Assembly: GCA_016212885.1 (NCBI GenBank) | Contig: JACRDO010000094.1 | Location: 1 to 60,151 of the forward strand | Direction of reading: 5' to 3' | Source: Elusimicrobiota bacterium | Lineage (GTDB): Bacteria; Elusimicrobiota; Elusimicrobia; UBA1565 | DNA: 60,151 bases | Part shown: piece by piece, positions 26,285 through 34,649 of the stretch | Layout of the letters: every line of letters begins with the position of its first letter | How positions within the stretch are numbered: the stretch's first letter is position 1 | Notes under the pieces: generated by a model | Seen by the model: only the letters and a program-made list of their open reading frames with translations | Told to the model about the DNA's origin: nothing | Database searches by the model: none | Made by a program: the position numbers and the translations under genes

Positions 26285-26340
26285 CGCCGGCGATCGCCGG
26301 CGTGGGGGTTCAAGTTACGATTGATAGACCCCCCGCGTTT
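26285..26340 (+). terminator. 18-bp palindrome and terminator-like hairpin
   Basis: The sequence cgccggcgatcgccggcg (26285-26302) is a perfect palindrome. Right after it, gggggt (26304-26309) can pair with accccc (26328-26333), followed by gcgtttt. This could end transcription from the island, or act as a leader element of the Crp-type gene that starts at 26359. Confidence 0.4.
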
Positions 26341-26358
26341 TAGCTAAACTCCCTGACG

Positions 26359-27054
26359 ATGACCATCTCCCAGCTCGTCCGCTTCAAGCTGCTGAGCACC
26401 CTCCCGAGGAAGCATCTGCAGCGCATCCGCGCCCTGGCCGTCACGCGGGACTTCGAGGCGGGCCAGCAGATCTTCAGCAAGGCCGACACGGCCCACCACA
26501 TCTTCTTCGTGGTCTCGGGGCAGGTCAAGATCTTCTGCCAGTCCGCCTCGCGCAAGCGCAAGACCTTCGCCTACTTCGGCCCGGGCGACATCTTCGGCGA
26601 GATGGGGGTCCTGCTCGACACGTCGAGGTCCGCCTCCGCGGTCTCGGTCGCGAAGTCGCGCCTGCTGATCCTGAGCACCAAGGATTTCCGCAGATTCCTG
26701 CTCTCGGACCCGGGCGTCACGCTGAAGCTGTTGAAGACCGTGGCCGAAAGGCTCCGCTTCGCGGACGAGGAGATCGAGAGCCTGCTCTTCAGGAACATCC
26801 TTGGACGGGTCTCGAAGGCGGTCCATGACCTGGGCTGCCACCACGGGGTCTGGCGCCGCAGGGGCCTGGTGCTCCGGCAGCGCTACACGCACCAGGAGCT
26901 GGCGGACCTGGTCGGAACGACCCGGGAGCCTCTCTCCCGAGCGCTCGCTTCGCTTCGCCGCGCAGGCCTTCTGGAGATGCAGGAAGGCCGCATCCGCATT
27001 CCCAACCCCAAGAAGCTCGAATCCTTGATCCGGACATCGGCCGGAAACAGCTGA
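26359..27054 (+). CDS. Crp/Fnr-family transcriptional regulator
   Basis: A 231-residue regulator with an N-terminal cyclic-nucleotide-binding-type beta barrel (about 10-125; IFSKADTAHHIFFVVSGQVKIF, GDIFGEMGVLLD) and a C-terminal winged helix. The recognition region is YTHQELADLVGTTREPLSRALASLRRAGLL. No cysteine cluster of the Fnr type is visible, and the effector cannot be told. It lies two bases before aspS, so they are probably co-transcribed, which is not a usual pairing. Confidence 0.88.
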   Translation: MTISQLVRFKLLSTLPRKHLQRIRALAVTRDFEAGQQIFSKADTAHHIFFVVSGQVKIFCQSASRKRKTFAYFGPGDIFGEMGVLLDTSRSASAVSVAKSRLLILSTKDFRRFLLSDPGVTLKLLKTVAERLRFADEEIESLLFRNILGRVSKAVHDLGCHHGVWRRRGLVLRQRYTHQELADLVGTTREPLSRALASLRRAGLLEMQEGRIRIPNPKKLESLIRTSAGNS

Positions 27055-27056
27055 CC

Positions 27057-28829
27057 ATGGCTGCCTACCGCACGCGCTGGTGCGGCGAGCTGACCCTCTC
27101 CGACGTCGGGCAGGAGGCGCGCCTGGCCGGCTGGGTGCACGCGCGCCGGGACCACGGCGGGGTCTATTTCTTCGACCTGCGCGACCGCACCGGCGTAGCC
27201 CAGATCGTGGCTGACCCGAGGACCCCGGAGCCGTTCAAGGCCGCGGAAGCGCTCGGCGGCGAGCACGTGGTCTCGGTCAGGGGGATCGTGGAGCGGCGGC
27301 CCGAGGGCCGGGAGAACCTCAAGCTGCCGACCGGCCGGGTGGAGGTGCGGGCGGAGGAGATACGCCTGCTGAGCGTCTCGAAGCCTCTGCCTTTCGAGGT
27401 CGAGGACCAGACCAACGCGGGTGAGGAGACCCGCCTGAAATACCGCTTTCTCGACCTGCGGCGCCCGCGCATGCTGGGGAATCTCAAGCTGCGCCACCTC
27501 GCCGCGGCCGCTGCGCGGCGCTATCTTGACGGAGCGGGCTTCCTGGAGATCGAGACCCCGATCCTGGCGAAATCCACCCCGGAGGGGGCGCGCGACTACC
27601 TCGTCCCATGCCGGGTCAACCCGGGCACCTTCTACGCCCTGCCCCAGTCGCCGCAGATCTTCAAGCAAATCCTGATGGTGGCCGGCTTCGAGCGCTACTT
27701 TCAGTTCTCGCGCGCCTTCCGCGACGAGGACCTCCGCTCGGACCGCCAGCCGGAGCACACGCAGATCGACCTGGAGATGTCCTTCGTCGAGGAGGACGAC
27801 GTGCATGCCGTCGTCGAGGGCCTCATGGCGGAGGTCTTCAAAGCCGCGCTCGGCGTGAGCCTGGAAGTCCCGTTCCCGGCCCTCGATTTCTCGCAGGCGA
27901 TGGCCCGCTGCGGCTCGGACAAGCCGGACCTGCGCTACGGCCTCCGGATCGAGGATTTCTCCGAGTTGTTCCGCGAGAGCGGCTTCCGCGTCTTCGGCGA
28001 AGCGGCGCGCTCGGGCGGGGTCGTGCGGGCCCTCCCGGCTTCGGGGCCCAAGAGCCTCAACCGCGCGGACCTCGACAAGCTGACCGAACTGGCCAAGTCG
28101 CTCGGAGCCAAGGGGTTGGCCTGGATTCGCTGGAAGGAGGAGGGAGGCAAGCTCCAGCCGGATTCTCCAATCGCCAAATTCCTCTCAGCCGTTGAGCTGG
28201 CCGCCCTGGCTGAGCGCCTGAAGCCGAAGGCCGGCGACGCCCTGCTCTTCGGCGCTGGGGCCGGCGCCGACGTCGCGAAGATCCTGGGAGCTCTGCGCAA
28301 GGAGCTCATCGCGAAGCTCGATCTCAAGCCGGAAAAGGACTGGGCTTTCCTCTGGGTCAAGCATTTTCCCCTGCTCGAGAAGGACGAGGAGACGGGCTGC
28401 TGGACCTTCAGCCATAACCCCTTCACGGCCCCGCTGGAGGCGGACGTCGCCAAGCTCGACTCGGACCCCGACGCGGTTCTCTCGCACCAGTACGACCTGG
28501 TCCTCAACGGGATAGAATTGGGCTCAGGCTCCATCCGCAACCACCGCGTGGACATGCAGGAGAAAATCTTCGGCTTGATGGGCTACAGCCGGGAGGAGAT
28601 GCGCGAGCGCTTCGGCCTCCTGCTCAACGCCCTGGAGTACGGGGCCCCGCCCCACGGGGGCATCGGCATCGGCTTCGACAGGCTGTGCGCGGTCCTGCGC
28701 GGCGAGGAGTCCATCCGCGAGGTGATCGCGTTCCCAAAGACCAACAAGGGCTTCGACCTGATGAGCGAGGCCCCCTCCGCCGTCTCCGCCAAGCAGCTCA
28801 AGGAACTCCGCATCCGCATCGACTCGTGA
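27057..28829 (+). CDS. aspS: Aspartyl-tRNA synthetase
   Basis: AspRS charges tRNA-Asp (and tRNA-Asn if nondiscriminating). The 590-residue class II enzyme has the bacterial layout: an N-terminal OB anticodon-binding domain (AGWVHARRDHGGVYFFDLRD), catalytic core with motif 2 (FRDEDLRSDRQPEHTQIDLE), an inserted GAD domain (about 280-400), and motif 3 (PPHGGIGIGFDRLCAVL). The length is normal for bacterial AspRS. Whether it is discriminating cannot be judged; no gatCAB is in the window. The stop overlaps the next start (GTGA). Confidence 0.97.
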   Translation: MAAYRTRWCGELTLSDVGQEARLAGWVHARRDHGGVYFFDLRDRTGVAQIVADPRTPEPFKAAEALGGEHVVSVRGIVERRPEGRENLKLPTGRVEVRAEEIRLLSVSKPLPFEVEDQTNAGEETRLKYRFLDLRRPRMLGNLKLRHLAAAAARRYLDGAGFLEIETPILAKSTPEGARDYLVPCRVNPGTFYALPQSPQIFKQILMVAGFERYFQFSRAFRDEDLRSDRQPEHTQIDLEMSFVEEDDVHAVVEGLMAEVFKAALGVSLEVPFPALDFSQAMARCGSDKPDLRYGLRIEDFSELFRESGFRVFGEAARSGGVVRALPASGPKSLNRADLDKLTELAKSLGAKGLAWIRWKEEGGKLQPDSPIAKFLSAVELAALAERLKPKAGDALLFGAGAGADVAKILGALRKELIAKLDLKPEKDWAFLWVKHFPLLEKDEETGCWTFSHNPFTAPLEADVAKLDSDPDAVLSHQYDLVLNGIELGSGSIRNHRVDMQEKIFGLMGYSREEMRERFGLLLNALEYGAPPHGGIGIGFDRLCAVLRGEESIREVIAFPKTNKGFDLMSEAPSAVSAKQLKELRIRIDS

Positions 28830-30442
28830 TCTCCGGCCGATGCAGAGCCGCCCTGTTCGGCGCCGCGCTCGCCGCGGCGGTCTTTTCCGCGTACGCCCCG
28901 TCGCTCAAGGGGGGGTTCCTCTGGGGCGAAGACCTTGGCGGGCGGCTGCGGGGGCTGCCTCCCGCCGGCTGCCGAGCCGCCAGCGCGGCCCTGCATTCCG
29001 CCAATGCCTGGATGTTCGCCTCCGCGATCGGGGCGATGGGCGTGCCGGGCGCGGGCATCTCCGCGCTGATATTCGCCTTGCACCCGGTCCATGCGGAATC
29101 CGTGGCCTGGCCCGCGCAAGGGGGAAGCCTCCTATCCGCCTTCTTCTTCCTGCTCTCGTTCCTTGCTTACCAGCGCTTCCTAAAAGACGGGGGAGGCCGG
29201 TCTTATGCCGCATCCCTGCTCCTGTTCCTCTGCGCAGTATGGAGCAAGGCCGAGGCGTGCGTCCTGCCTGCAGCCGTCCTTTTGGCCGCCGCGTTCAGGG
29301 GCCAGAGGCTCCCCGGCTGGAGGGACATCAAGCCGCTCGTCCCGTTCTTCGCAGCAGGTCTGGGCCTGGCGCTGGCCGCGGTCTGGCACGAGGCGTCTCG
29401 GGCCGGAAGTTTCCTTATAGCCGGGCGCGCTCCCTGGTTCTACCTGGGGAAGCTCCTCTGGCCTTCACCCCTCGTCTTCGTCTACCCGAAATGGGATATC
29501 GATTCCGGACGGATCGCGGCCTGGGCGTTTCCCGCTGCTCTGCCGGCGCTCGCCGCTTTCCTTTGGCGCATGCGCGCTCGCGCGGCGTCCCGCGCCGCGC
29601 TTTTCGCGCTCGCGTTCTTCATCCTGGCCCTGTTCCCGGTCATGGGGCTCTTCAGCATCCGCGAGTTCCGGTACTCCTTCGCGGCTGACCGCTTCCAGTA
29701 CCTGGCGAGCCTGGGGCCCTTGGCCCTGGCAGGAGCCGCCTTGTCCCTTTTGCCTGGAAGGTGGAAGTCCGCAGCGGGGGCGGCATTGTGCGCCGCGCTT
29801 TTCGCCCTGACCTGGAGCCGGAGCCGGGCTTTCAGCAGCCCGGCGCGGCTGTGGGGGGACACTTTATCGAAGAATCCGAGCGCCTGGATCGCCCACCAGG
29901 AGCTGGGCAAGGCCCTCATCGATGAGGGTCGCGCCGCCGATGGGCTGGGCCATCTTCAGACGGCGCTGAAGCTCTATCCGGAAGGGGCGGAGATCCGCAG
30001 CGCAATCGCCTCTGCCCTCATCGCCATCGGCCGGCCCGAGCAGGCAATCGTGGAGCTCGGCAAGGCCTTGTCTCTGGACCCCGGGTGCGTGGAGGCGCGC
30101 TTCAATCTCGGGGTGGCGCTCGACGCCCTTTCCCTGACCCAGGAGGCGGCGGCTCAGTACTCCTTGGCCCTAAAATACGACCCCCTGCACGCTGAAGCGC
30201 GCTACAACTATGCGCTGGACCTCCTGCGCATGGGACGGCCGCAGGAAGCTATAGCCCTCCTGCGCGAGGTGGTCCGCCAGAGGCCCATCGCGCAGGCGTA
30301 CAACAACCTGGGCGCCGCGCTGGCCATGACAGGGGACACCCGCGGGGCGCAAGAGCAGTTCCAGCAGGCCCTTGCGCTGGCCCCTGACAACGAGGAGGCA
30401 GCTGCGAACCTCAAGCGCCTGGCAGCTGACAAGAAGAGATGA
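28826..30442 (+). CDS. TMTC-like membrane protein with TPR repeats (shortened)
   Basis: A 538-residue protein with about nine or ten membrane helices (to about residue 335), then a TPR domain (about 345-538). The helical half has HPVHAESVAWPAQ, the landmark of the TMTC/GT-C-like family that may glycosylate exported proteins. Compared with its downstream neighbour, the first extracytoplasmic loop is collapsed to GEDLGGRLRGLPPAGC and lacks the conserved YRPL segment, so it may be catalytically impaired. GTG 28826 overlaps the aspS stop. The 3' end overlaps the next gene by four bases. Confidence 0.75.
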   Translation: MISGRCRAALFGAALAAAVFSAYAPSLKGGFLWGEDLGGRLRGLPPAGCRAASAALHSANAWMFASAIGAMGVPGAGISALIFALHPVHAESVAWPAQGGSLLSAFFFLLSFLAYQRFLKDGGGRSYAASLLLFLCAVWSKAEACVLPAAVLLAAAFRGQRLPGWRDIKPLVPFFAAGLGLALAAVWHEASRAGSFLIAGRAPWFYLGKLLWPSPLVFVYPKWDIDSGRIAAWAFPAALPALAAFLWRMRARAASRAALFALAFFILALFPVMGLFSIREFRYSFAADRFQYLASLGPLALAGAALSLLPGRWKSAAGAALCAALFALTWSRSRAFSSPARLWGDTLSKNPSAWIAHQELGKALIDEGRAADGLGHLQTALKLYPEGAEIRSAIASALIAIGRPEQAIVELGKALSLDPGCVEARFNLGVALDALSLTQEAAAQYSLALKYDPLHAEARYNYALDLLRMGRPQEAIALLREVVRQRPIAQAYNNLGAALAMTGDTRGAQEQFQQALALAPDNEEAAANLKRLAADKKR

Positions 30443-32193
30443 AGAAGCCTCCCAGGCCCGTAGAAGTCCCTCAGCCGTTGCGCGGCCGCCTGCTCGCCTT
30501 GCTTCTTCTGGCCGGAGCGATCTGCTACCTGAACTCCCTTCCCGGCACGATCTTCTGGGACAGCGAGGTCTTGATACTCAACAACGTGTTCCTCCGCAGC
30601 TTCTCCTACCTCTCGAAGATATGGACCACCTCGGTGATGGCGGGTGGAGGCGAGATCACCAACTACTACCGGCCTCTCCCCGTGACCCTCCTGCTGCTGG
30701 AGTATCAGCTCTGGGGCGCCAAGGCGCTGGGCTATCACGTCGTCTCCATCCTGCTCCACCTGGGCGCCGCGTCCCTGCTGTTCCTCTGGACCGAGAAGCT
30801 CACGCGCAGCCGCTGGAGCGCGTTCTGGGCCGCGCTTCTATTCACGGTGCATCCCATCCAGAACGAGACCGTCAACTACATCGACCACTTCGAGGGGATT
30901 CTTGCGCTGATCTTCGGGCTGGCCGCTCTGCTCCTGCGCAGGCGCGGCTTCAGGCTCTGCGCCCTGGCCGCGCTTGGGGCGAGCCTCATCTGCAAGGAGG
31001 AGGGCGCGGTCTTTCTCCCGATCCTGGCCCTCTTGGAGCTTTTCCGGCCTTCCGATGATCCGAAGGCGCAGGACTCAAGACCGTGGATTGCCCGGCTCTG
31101 GAGCCTCTGGCCGGAGGTCATGCTCTTCGGGGCCTACGTCCTGCTCCGCCTGACCGCCTTCAATTTCCTGCAGCTTCAGCCCTTGGAGTTCGGAGCCCAG
31201 AAGGGCGCGTACGCCTCTCTGGGCCTGAGGCTCCTCACATTCGCGAAAGCCCTATTGACATACTTCCGGCTCCTGGCCCTGCCTGTGGGCCTGCACTTCG
31301 ACCGGGACATGGCGCCCGCTTCGGCCGCAGATCCTGCTGCGTGGGGCGCCTTGCTTCTGGCGGGTTTCATCCTGCTCATGCTCTGGCGCCTGAGCTCCAA
31401 GCCCGGGCGCTGGGGAATCCTCTGGTTCCTGGCGGCCCTTCTGCCCTACTGCGGGCTCGTCCCCTTCAACAACATCCTGGCTGAGCACTTCCTTTACATC
31501 CCCTGCGCGGGGTTGTTCCTCACAGCTGCCCTGCTGGGCCAGCGGGCCCTGGCGAGCTTTCCGAAGCCGCTGGCCGGCGCAATGCTCGCGGCCCTTTTGG
31601 GCTTCTATGCGGCGCAGAACATCCGCCGCAACCGCGACTGGCAGAGCCCTGAGCGCATCTATATCTCCACCCTGGCCGGAAACCCCGGCAGCTACAGGGC
31701 CGCCAACAACCTCGGGGCCGAGTTTTTCAGGATGAGCCGGCTGAAGGAGGCTCGGGCCGCTTTCGATGCCGCGCTTAGGGCCAATCCGGTCTATCCGCCG
31801 GCGCTCAACAACATCGGAGCGGTGGAGGAGGCCGAGGGCCGCCTGCAGGAGGCTCTGGAGTGGTACCTGAAATCCGGCAAGGCTCAGCCGACCTACTCCC
31901 TGGCGCTCAAGAACGCCTCCGGCTTGTACCTCAAGCTCAACCGGGCCGCTGACGCGCAGCGCCTGGCGCGCGACGCGCTGGCCGTTCAGCCGGAATACGC
32001 GGAAGCCTGGCAGGCGCTCGGGGCCTCGCTGTTCAATCAGGGCAAAAAGAAGGAGGCCTTGGAGCCTCTGCTGAAGGCCGCGTCGATCGCCCCGACCGCG
32101 GAAATCTACGGAAATCTCGCCCTCGTGTATAAGTCGCTCGGCGAAAAAGAGAAAGCCGAGGAAGCCCGGCGCCGGGCCCAGTCCCAAAAATGA
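30439..32193 (+). CDS. TMTC-like membrane protein with TPR repeats
   Basis: A 584-residue paralogue of the preceding protein. The membrane half (about residues 18-390) has a GT-C-like first loop with FWDSEVLILNN and NYYRPLPVTLLLLEYQLWG, then HPIQNETVNYIDHFEG. The C-terminal ~180 residues are TPRs (YRAANNLGAEFFRMSRLKEA and following). TMTC proteins in animals O-mannosylate cadherins; bacterial relatives are not well characterised, so the reaction and acceptor are unknown. It ends immediately before a perfect 12-bp hairpin. Confidence 0.78.
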   Translation: MKKPPRPVEVPQPLRGRLLALLLLAGAICYLNSLPGTIFWDSEVLILNNVFLRSFSYLSKIWTTSVMAGGGEITNYYRPLPVTLLLLEYQLWGAKALGYHVVSILLHLGAASLLFLWTEKLTRSRWSAFWAALLFTVHPIQNETVNYIDHFEGILALIFGLAALLLRRRGFRLCALAALGASLICKEEGAVFLPILALLELFRPSDDPKAQDSRPWIARLWSLWPEVMLFGAYVLLRLTAFNFLQLQPLEFGAQKGAYASLGLRLLTFAKALLTYFRLLALPVGLHFDRDMAPASAADPAAWGALLLAGFILLMLWRLSSKPGRWGILWFLAALLPYCGLVPFNNILAEHFLYIPCAGLFLTAALLGQRALASFPKPLAGAMLAALLGFYAAQNIRRNRDWQSPERIYISTLAGNPGSYRAANNLGAEFFRMSRLKEARAAFDAALRANPVYPPALNNIGAVEEAEGRLQEALEWYLKSGKAQPTYSLALKNASGLYLKLNRAADAQRLARDALAVQPEYAEAWQALGASLFNQGKKKEALEPLLKAASIAPTAEIYGNLALVYKSLGEKEKAEEARRRAQSQK

Positions 32194-32221
32194 TGCGGCC
32201 CCGCTTGAGAGCGGGGCCGCA
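32194..32221 (-). terminator. Bidirectional terminator, best on the minus strand
   Basis: Perfect 12-bp arms tgcggccccgct (32194-32205) and agcggggccgca (32210-32221) with a 4-base loop. On the minus strand it is followed by tcattttt, a proper U-run, which ends the minus-strand gene 32240-32929. It also closes the converging plus-strand TPR gene, although without a T-run. Confidence 0.8.
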
Positions 32222-32239
32222 CCCAGAAACGCGCCGGCG

Positions 32240-32929
32240 CTAGCGGCTTGAGCGGATCTTGTCGATCATGACGAGCAGGCGCTTGGAGTAATACAGGACG
32301 TCGACTCGCCGGATATCGGCCTCGAGGAGCGAGATGGCGGCTTCCTTGACGTCCTCGCTCCTGGAGTCCACCGCGACGCGGGTGAAGACGCCGAGCACCT
32401 GCAGGGAATAGGTGACCTGGTTGACGCGCAGGATGTCATTCATGATGCCGCGCAGGACGTCCACCTGGATCGGATACGGCGAGTAGGAGGCGATGTCCCC
32501 GAGCGTCTCGACCACGAAAAGGTCGTAGGAGAGGTTCTCCGCGCGGTGCAGGTCCGCGAACAGGCCCGCCACGATGAACCGCTGCAGGGCCTCGGAATAG
32601 GGGGCCGTCTTCGTGAGGGCCTTGAGCCGCCGGATGAGCTCCTGGCTGTAGCAGACCCCGTTGGTGCGGCGCAGCTCGTCGAGCAGGAACTTCGCGTTCT
32701 CCATGCGGTCGTCGATGACCAGGCTCGCGGCCGAGGCCTCGATCCCCGGAACCGCGGAACGCGAAGCGTTCAGCCTGAAGTTCTTGGCTCCGGAAAGGAC
32801 ATGGTGGAAACCTAGTTCGGATCCCATCCGCAGGGATTCGATGGACTCTATCGCGTATGCTCGCGGGCTCAGGAGAGCTGCCAGCGCGATTACAACCATG
32901 ACCGTTGCGGCTTTGACGATGTGCTTCAT
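32240..32929 (-). CDS. Secreted helical-repeat protein, unknown
   Basis: I recognise no family. The 229-residue protein has a clear signal peptide (MKHIVKAATVMVVIALAALL … AYA, cleavage about residue 25). After it come helical segments of roughly equal length (for example LIRRLKALTKTAPYSEALQR and LVMIDKIRSSR at the end), suggesting a HEAT-like or TPR-like solenoid. I chose ATG 32929 because it has a strong ribosome site (GGAGGTGG) just upstream and begins the signal peptide. Upstream on the same strand are a TACAAT -10 box (33073-33068) and the TAGGCC palindromes. Confidence 0.72.
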   Translation of the reverse strand: MKHIVKAATVMVVIALAALLSPRAYAIESIESLRMGSELGFHHVLSGAKNFRLNASRSAVPGIEASAASLVIDDRMENAKFLLDELRRTNGVCYSQELIRRLKALTKTAPYSEALQRFIVAGLFADLHRAENLSYDLFVVETLGDIASYSPYPIQVDVLRGIMNDILRVNQVTYSLQVLGVFTRVAVDSRSEDVKEAAISLLEADIRRVDVLYYSKRLLVMIDKIRSSR

Positions 32930-33090
32930 CCCACCTCCACGCGTTCCATGGTTGCATCCCGTTGCGGCGGGATCGCGTTTCGCCCCGGGGCCCATCCCCC
33001 GGGTTGCACGGTCGCTTTTTTTCAGCCTCTGCCGGGCGGCGCGCCTTGCCCGAAAGACTGATGATCCATTGTACCAAAGGACCCATGAAA

Positions 33091-33160
33091 TCCGTATAGG
33101 CCCTCGGGCCCAAGCGGGGCAAAACAAAGGGCCTATCTCGGATAGGCCCTAAGACCTATC
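33091..33160. promoter_or_regulatory. TAGGCC palindrome cluster upstream of two genes
   Basis: The 324-base gap 32930-33253 holds no gene. It contains gtataggccctcgggccc (33094-33111), a perfect hairpin agggcctatc/gataggccct (33128-33137, 33141-33150) with a 3-base loop, and a further gacctatc. Similar motifs recur near 10.77, 50.4 and 59.6 kb. A minus-strand TACAAT box lies at 33068-33073, and a TATGAT box for the ACT gene lies at 33201-33206. Confidence 0.5.
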
Positions 33161-33253
33161 CCCGGGGCCGCATGAGAGAGAGCGGCGCAGCGCCTGCGCA
33201 TATGATAAAATAAGCAGGCTGGAGCAAAATTAGGACCGAAAGGGAAAAGGGGA

Positions 33254-33646
33254 ATGAAGATCAGAGTCATCGATTGCATGGAATGGACCGCGCCGAACAA
33301 GCCGGGCATGCTTCTGCGCCAGGCCGTGGTGTTCAAGAAAATGAACGTGGATCTGGACGTCCTCATGAGCAACGGGCGCATGAAGAGCATCTGCGCGTCG
33401 GCCAAGAAGCCCGCGAAGCTCAAGCCGGCCATCAAGGACATGGGCATCGAGCCGCGCGTGACGAAGCGCTTCCACATCACGGGAAAGGACAAAACCGGCG
33501 CCCTGGTGGACATCCTGCGCAAGCTCGCTTCAGGGAAGGTCAATGTGGAGGGCTGCACCGCGTTGGCCGCGGAAGGCAAGTTCGGGACCATCCTTTGGGT
33601 CAAGCCCAAGGACCTTGCCAAGGCCCGCAAGCTGCTCAAGGCCTGA
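33254..33646 (+). CDS. Tandem ACT-domain protein
   Basis: A 130-residue protein made of two ACT-like regulatory domains and nothing else: the first has WTAPNKPGMLLRQAVVFKKM (residues ~11-30), the second ITGKDKTGALVDILRKLASG. ACT domains usually bind amino acids and regulate enzymes, so it may be a stand-alone sensor; ligand and partner are unknown. A good purine-rich ribosome site (gaaagggaaaagggga) precedes ATG 33254. A terminator follows, so it is a single-gene transcript. Confidence 0.75.
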   Translation: MKIRVIDCMEWTAPNKPGMLLRQAVVFKKMNVDLDVLMSNGRMKSICASAKKPAKLKPAIKDMGIEPRVTKRFHITGKDKTGALVDILRKLASGKVNVEGCTALAAEGKFGTILWVKPKDLAKARKLLKA

Positions 33647-33672
33647 TCCTCCGGCGGAGCCGTTGATAAAGG

Positions 33673-33700
33673 AAGCCCTCCAGGCGGAGGGCTTTCTTTA
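33673..33700 (+). terminator. Terminator after the ACT-domain gene
   Basis: A perfect stem aagccctcc (33673-33681) and ggagggctt (33686-33694) with loop aggc, followed by tcttta. On the minus strand it is followed by cctttat and so may also end the tRNA transcript. Confidence 0.8.
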
Positions 33701-33707
33701 TAGTAGA

Positions 33708-33783
33708 TGGTGGACCTGGGCGGGATCGAACCGCCGGCCTCTTCCTTGCGAAGGAAGCGCTCTCCCAGCTGAGCTACAGGCCC
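33708..33783 (-). tRNA. tRNA-Ala (anticodon CGC)
   Basis: The minus strand gives a complete 76-base cloverleaf with encoded CCA (33708-33710). The acceptor stem pairs GGGCCTG with CAGGTCC. The D arm is GCTCAGCTGGGAGAGC, the anticodon arm CTTCC-TTCGCAA-GGAAG with anticodon CGC, and the T arm GGCGGTTCGATCCCGCC. CGC reads GCG alanine codons, frequent in this GC-rich genome. The 170 bases beyond it (33784-33954) show no gene. Confidence 0.96.
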
Positions 33784-33954
33784 AGAACCTGCGATTAACG
33801 AAAGTTTACAAAAATAATTCGCTCATGGGGCAACCGGCGTCGCAGCGCCGGCGGGCGCTTGATGGCCAAGCGGGTGGCCACGCGGCTTCTCAAGAAAATG
33901 TAGGATACCTTCAGCCGCGGCTTTAAACGGGCTGGAATCGGAGTTTGGAGACCC

Positions 33955-34599
33955 ATGGCGGATATCCCCCAACCGGACGAATACCCCAGGATACGGCGCC
34001 TTCCCATCGGGCGGCATGAGGGCGGGAGCGAGAAGGACGCGCTGCCCTCAAAGGCCCTGAAGATCCTCCTGGAGCAGGACGTCGTCGTCGAGGAGAAGAT
34101 GGATGGGGAGGGCGCGGTTCTGCGCGCGGAGGGAGGCCGCATCCTGCTCTTCTGCGAGGACCTCCGCTCGGCGCATCGCATCAGCTACCGCATCCCAGCG
34201 CGCTACTGCGTCTTCGACATCTTCAGCAACGGCCTCTTCCTCGGGGCGCATGAGAAGGAGGAGGCTTTCCGCCGCATCCGGAAAGGCAAGATCCGGATCG
34301 AGGGGGCCGCGGAGACGGAGGTCTTCCTGGCCCCGAAGCTGGGGAGCGGCCGATTCTCCCTGGAGCGCCTGGCCGCCTTCCTGGATATCCCGTCAAGGTA
34401 CGCGTATGATCCGGAGACCGGCCTCAACACCTTCGGCGAAGGGATCGTAGTCAAGCCTGCGAGGCTGCTGTTCTACGCAGAGCTGGGGCACTACGCCGCC
34501 AAGCTGGTGAGGGGAGATTTTTTGCCGGCGCATGAGCCGTCCGGCAGGCTGAACCTCATCAACCTCATCAACCCGCTCTTCGAGATAAGCCCGGACTAA
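33955..34599 (+). CDS. RNA-ligase-like nucleotidyltransferase
   Basis: A 214-residue protein with the ordered motifs of covalent nucleotidyltransferases. Motif I is K48-MDGEG in VEEKMDGEGAVLR, with the lysine expected to carry AMP. A motif III-like segment YCVFDIFSNGLFLG follows, then motif IV EGIVVKPA, and motif V AKLVRGDF. This matches the RNA ligase (RNL-type) catalytic domain without a long C-terminal extension. It probably joins or repairs RNA ends, but substrate and cofactor are not known. It stands alone after the tRNA; the C-terminal RLNLINLINPLF is unusual. Confidence 0.78.
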   Translation: MADIPQPDEYPRIRRLPIGRHEGGSEKDALPSKALKILLEQDVVVEEKMDGEGAVLRAEGGRILLFCEDLRSAHRISYRIPARYCVFDIFSNGLFLGAHEKEEAFRRIRKGKIRIEGAAETEVFLAPKLGSGRFSLERLAAFLDIPSRYAYDPETGLNTFGEGIVVKPARLLFYAELGHYAAKLVRGDFLPAHEPSGRLNLINLINPLFEISPD

Positions 34600-34649
34600 T
34601 TTGTACAATAGCGCGGCGCGGCTTCCCGGCCGCGACAGACCGCGTTCCC

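Noticed and set aside
32240..33127. Longer start (33127) for the secreted helical protein
   Set aside because: ATG 32929 has a strong ribosome site and starts a proper signal peptide; the extra 66 residues cross promoter and palindrome sequence.
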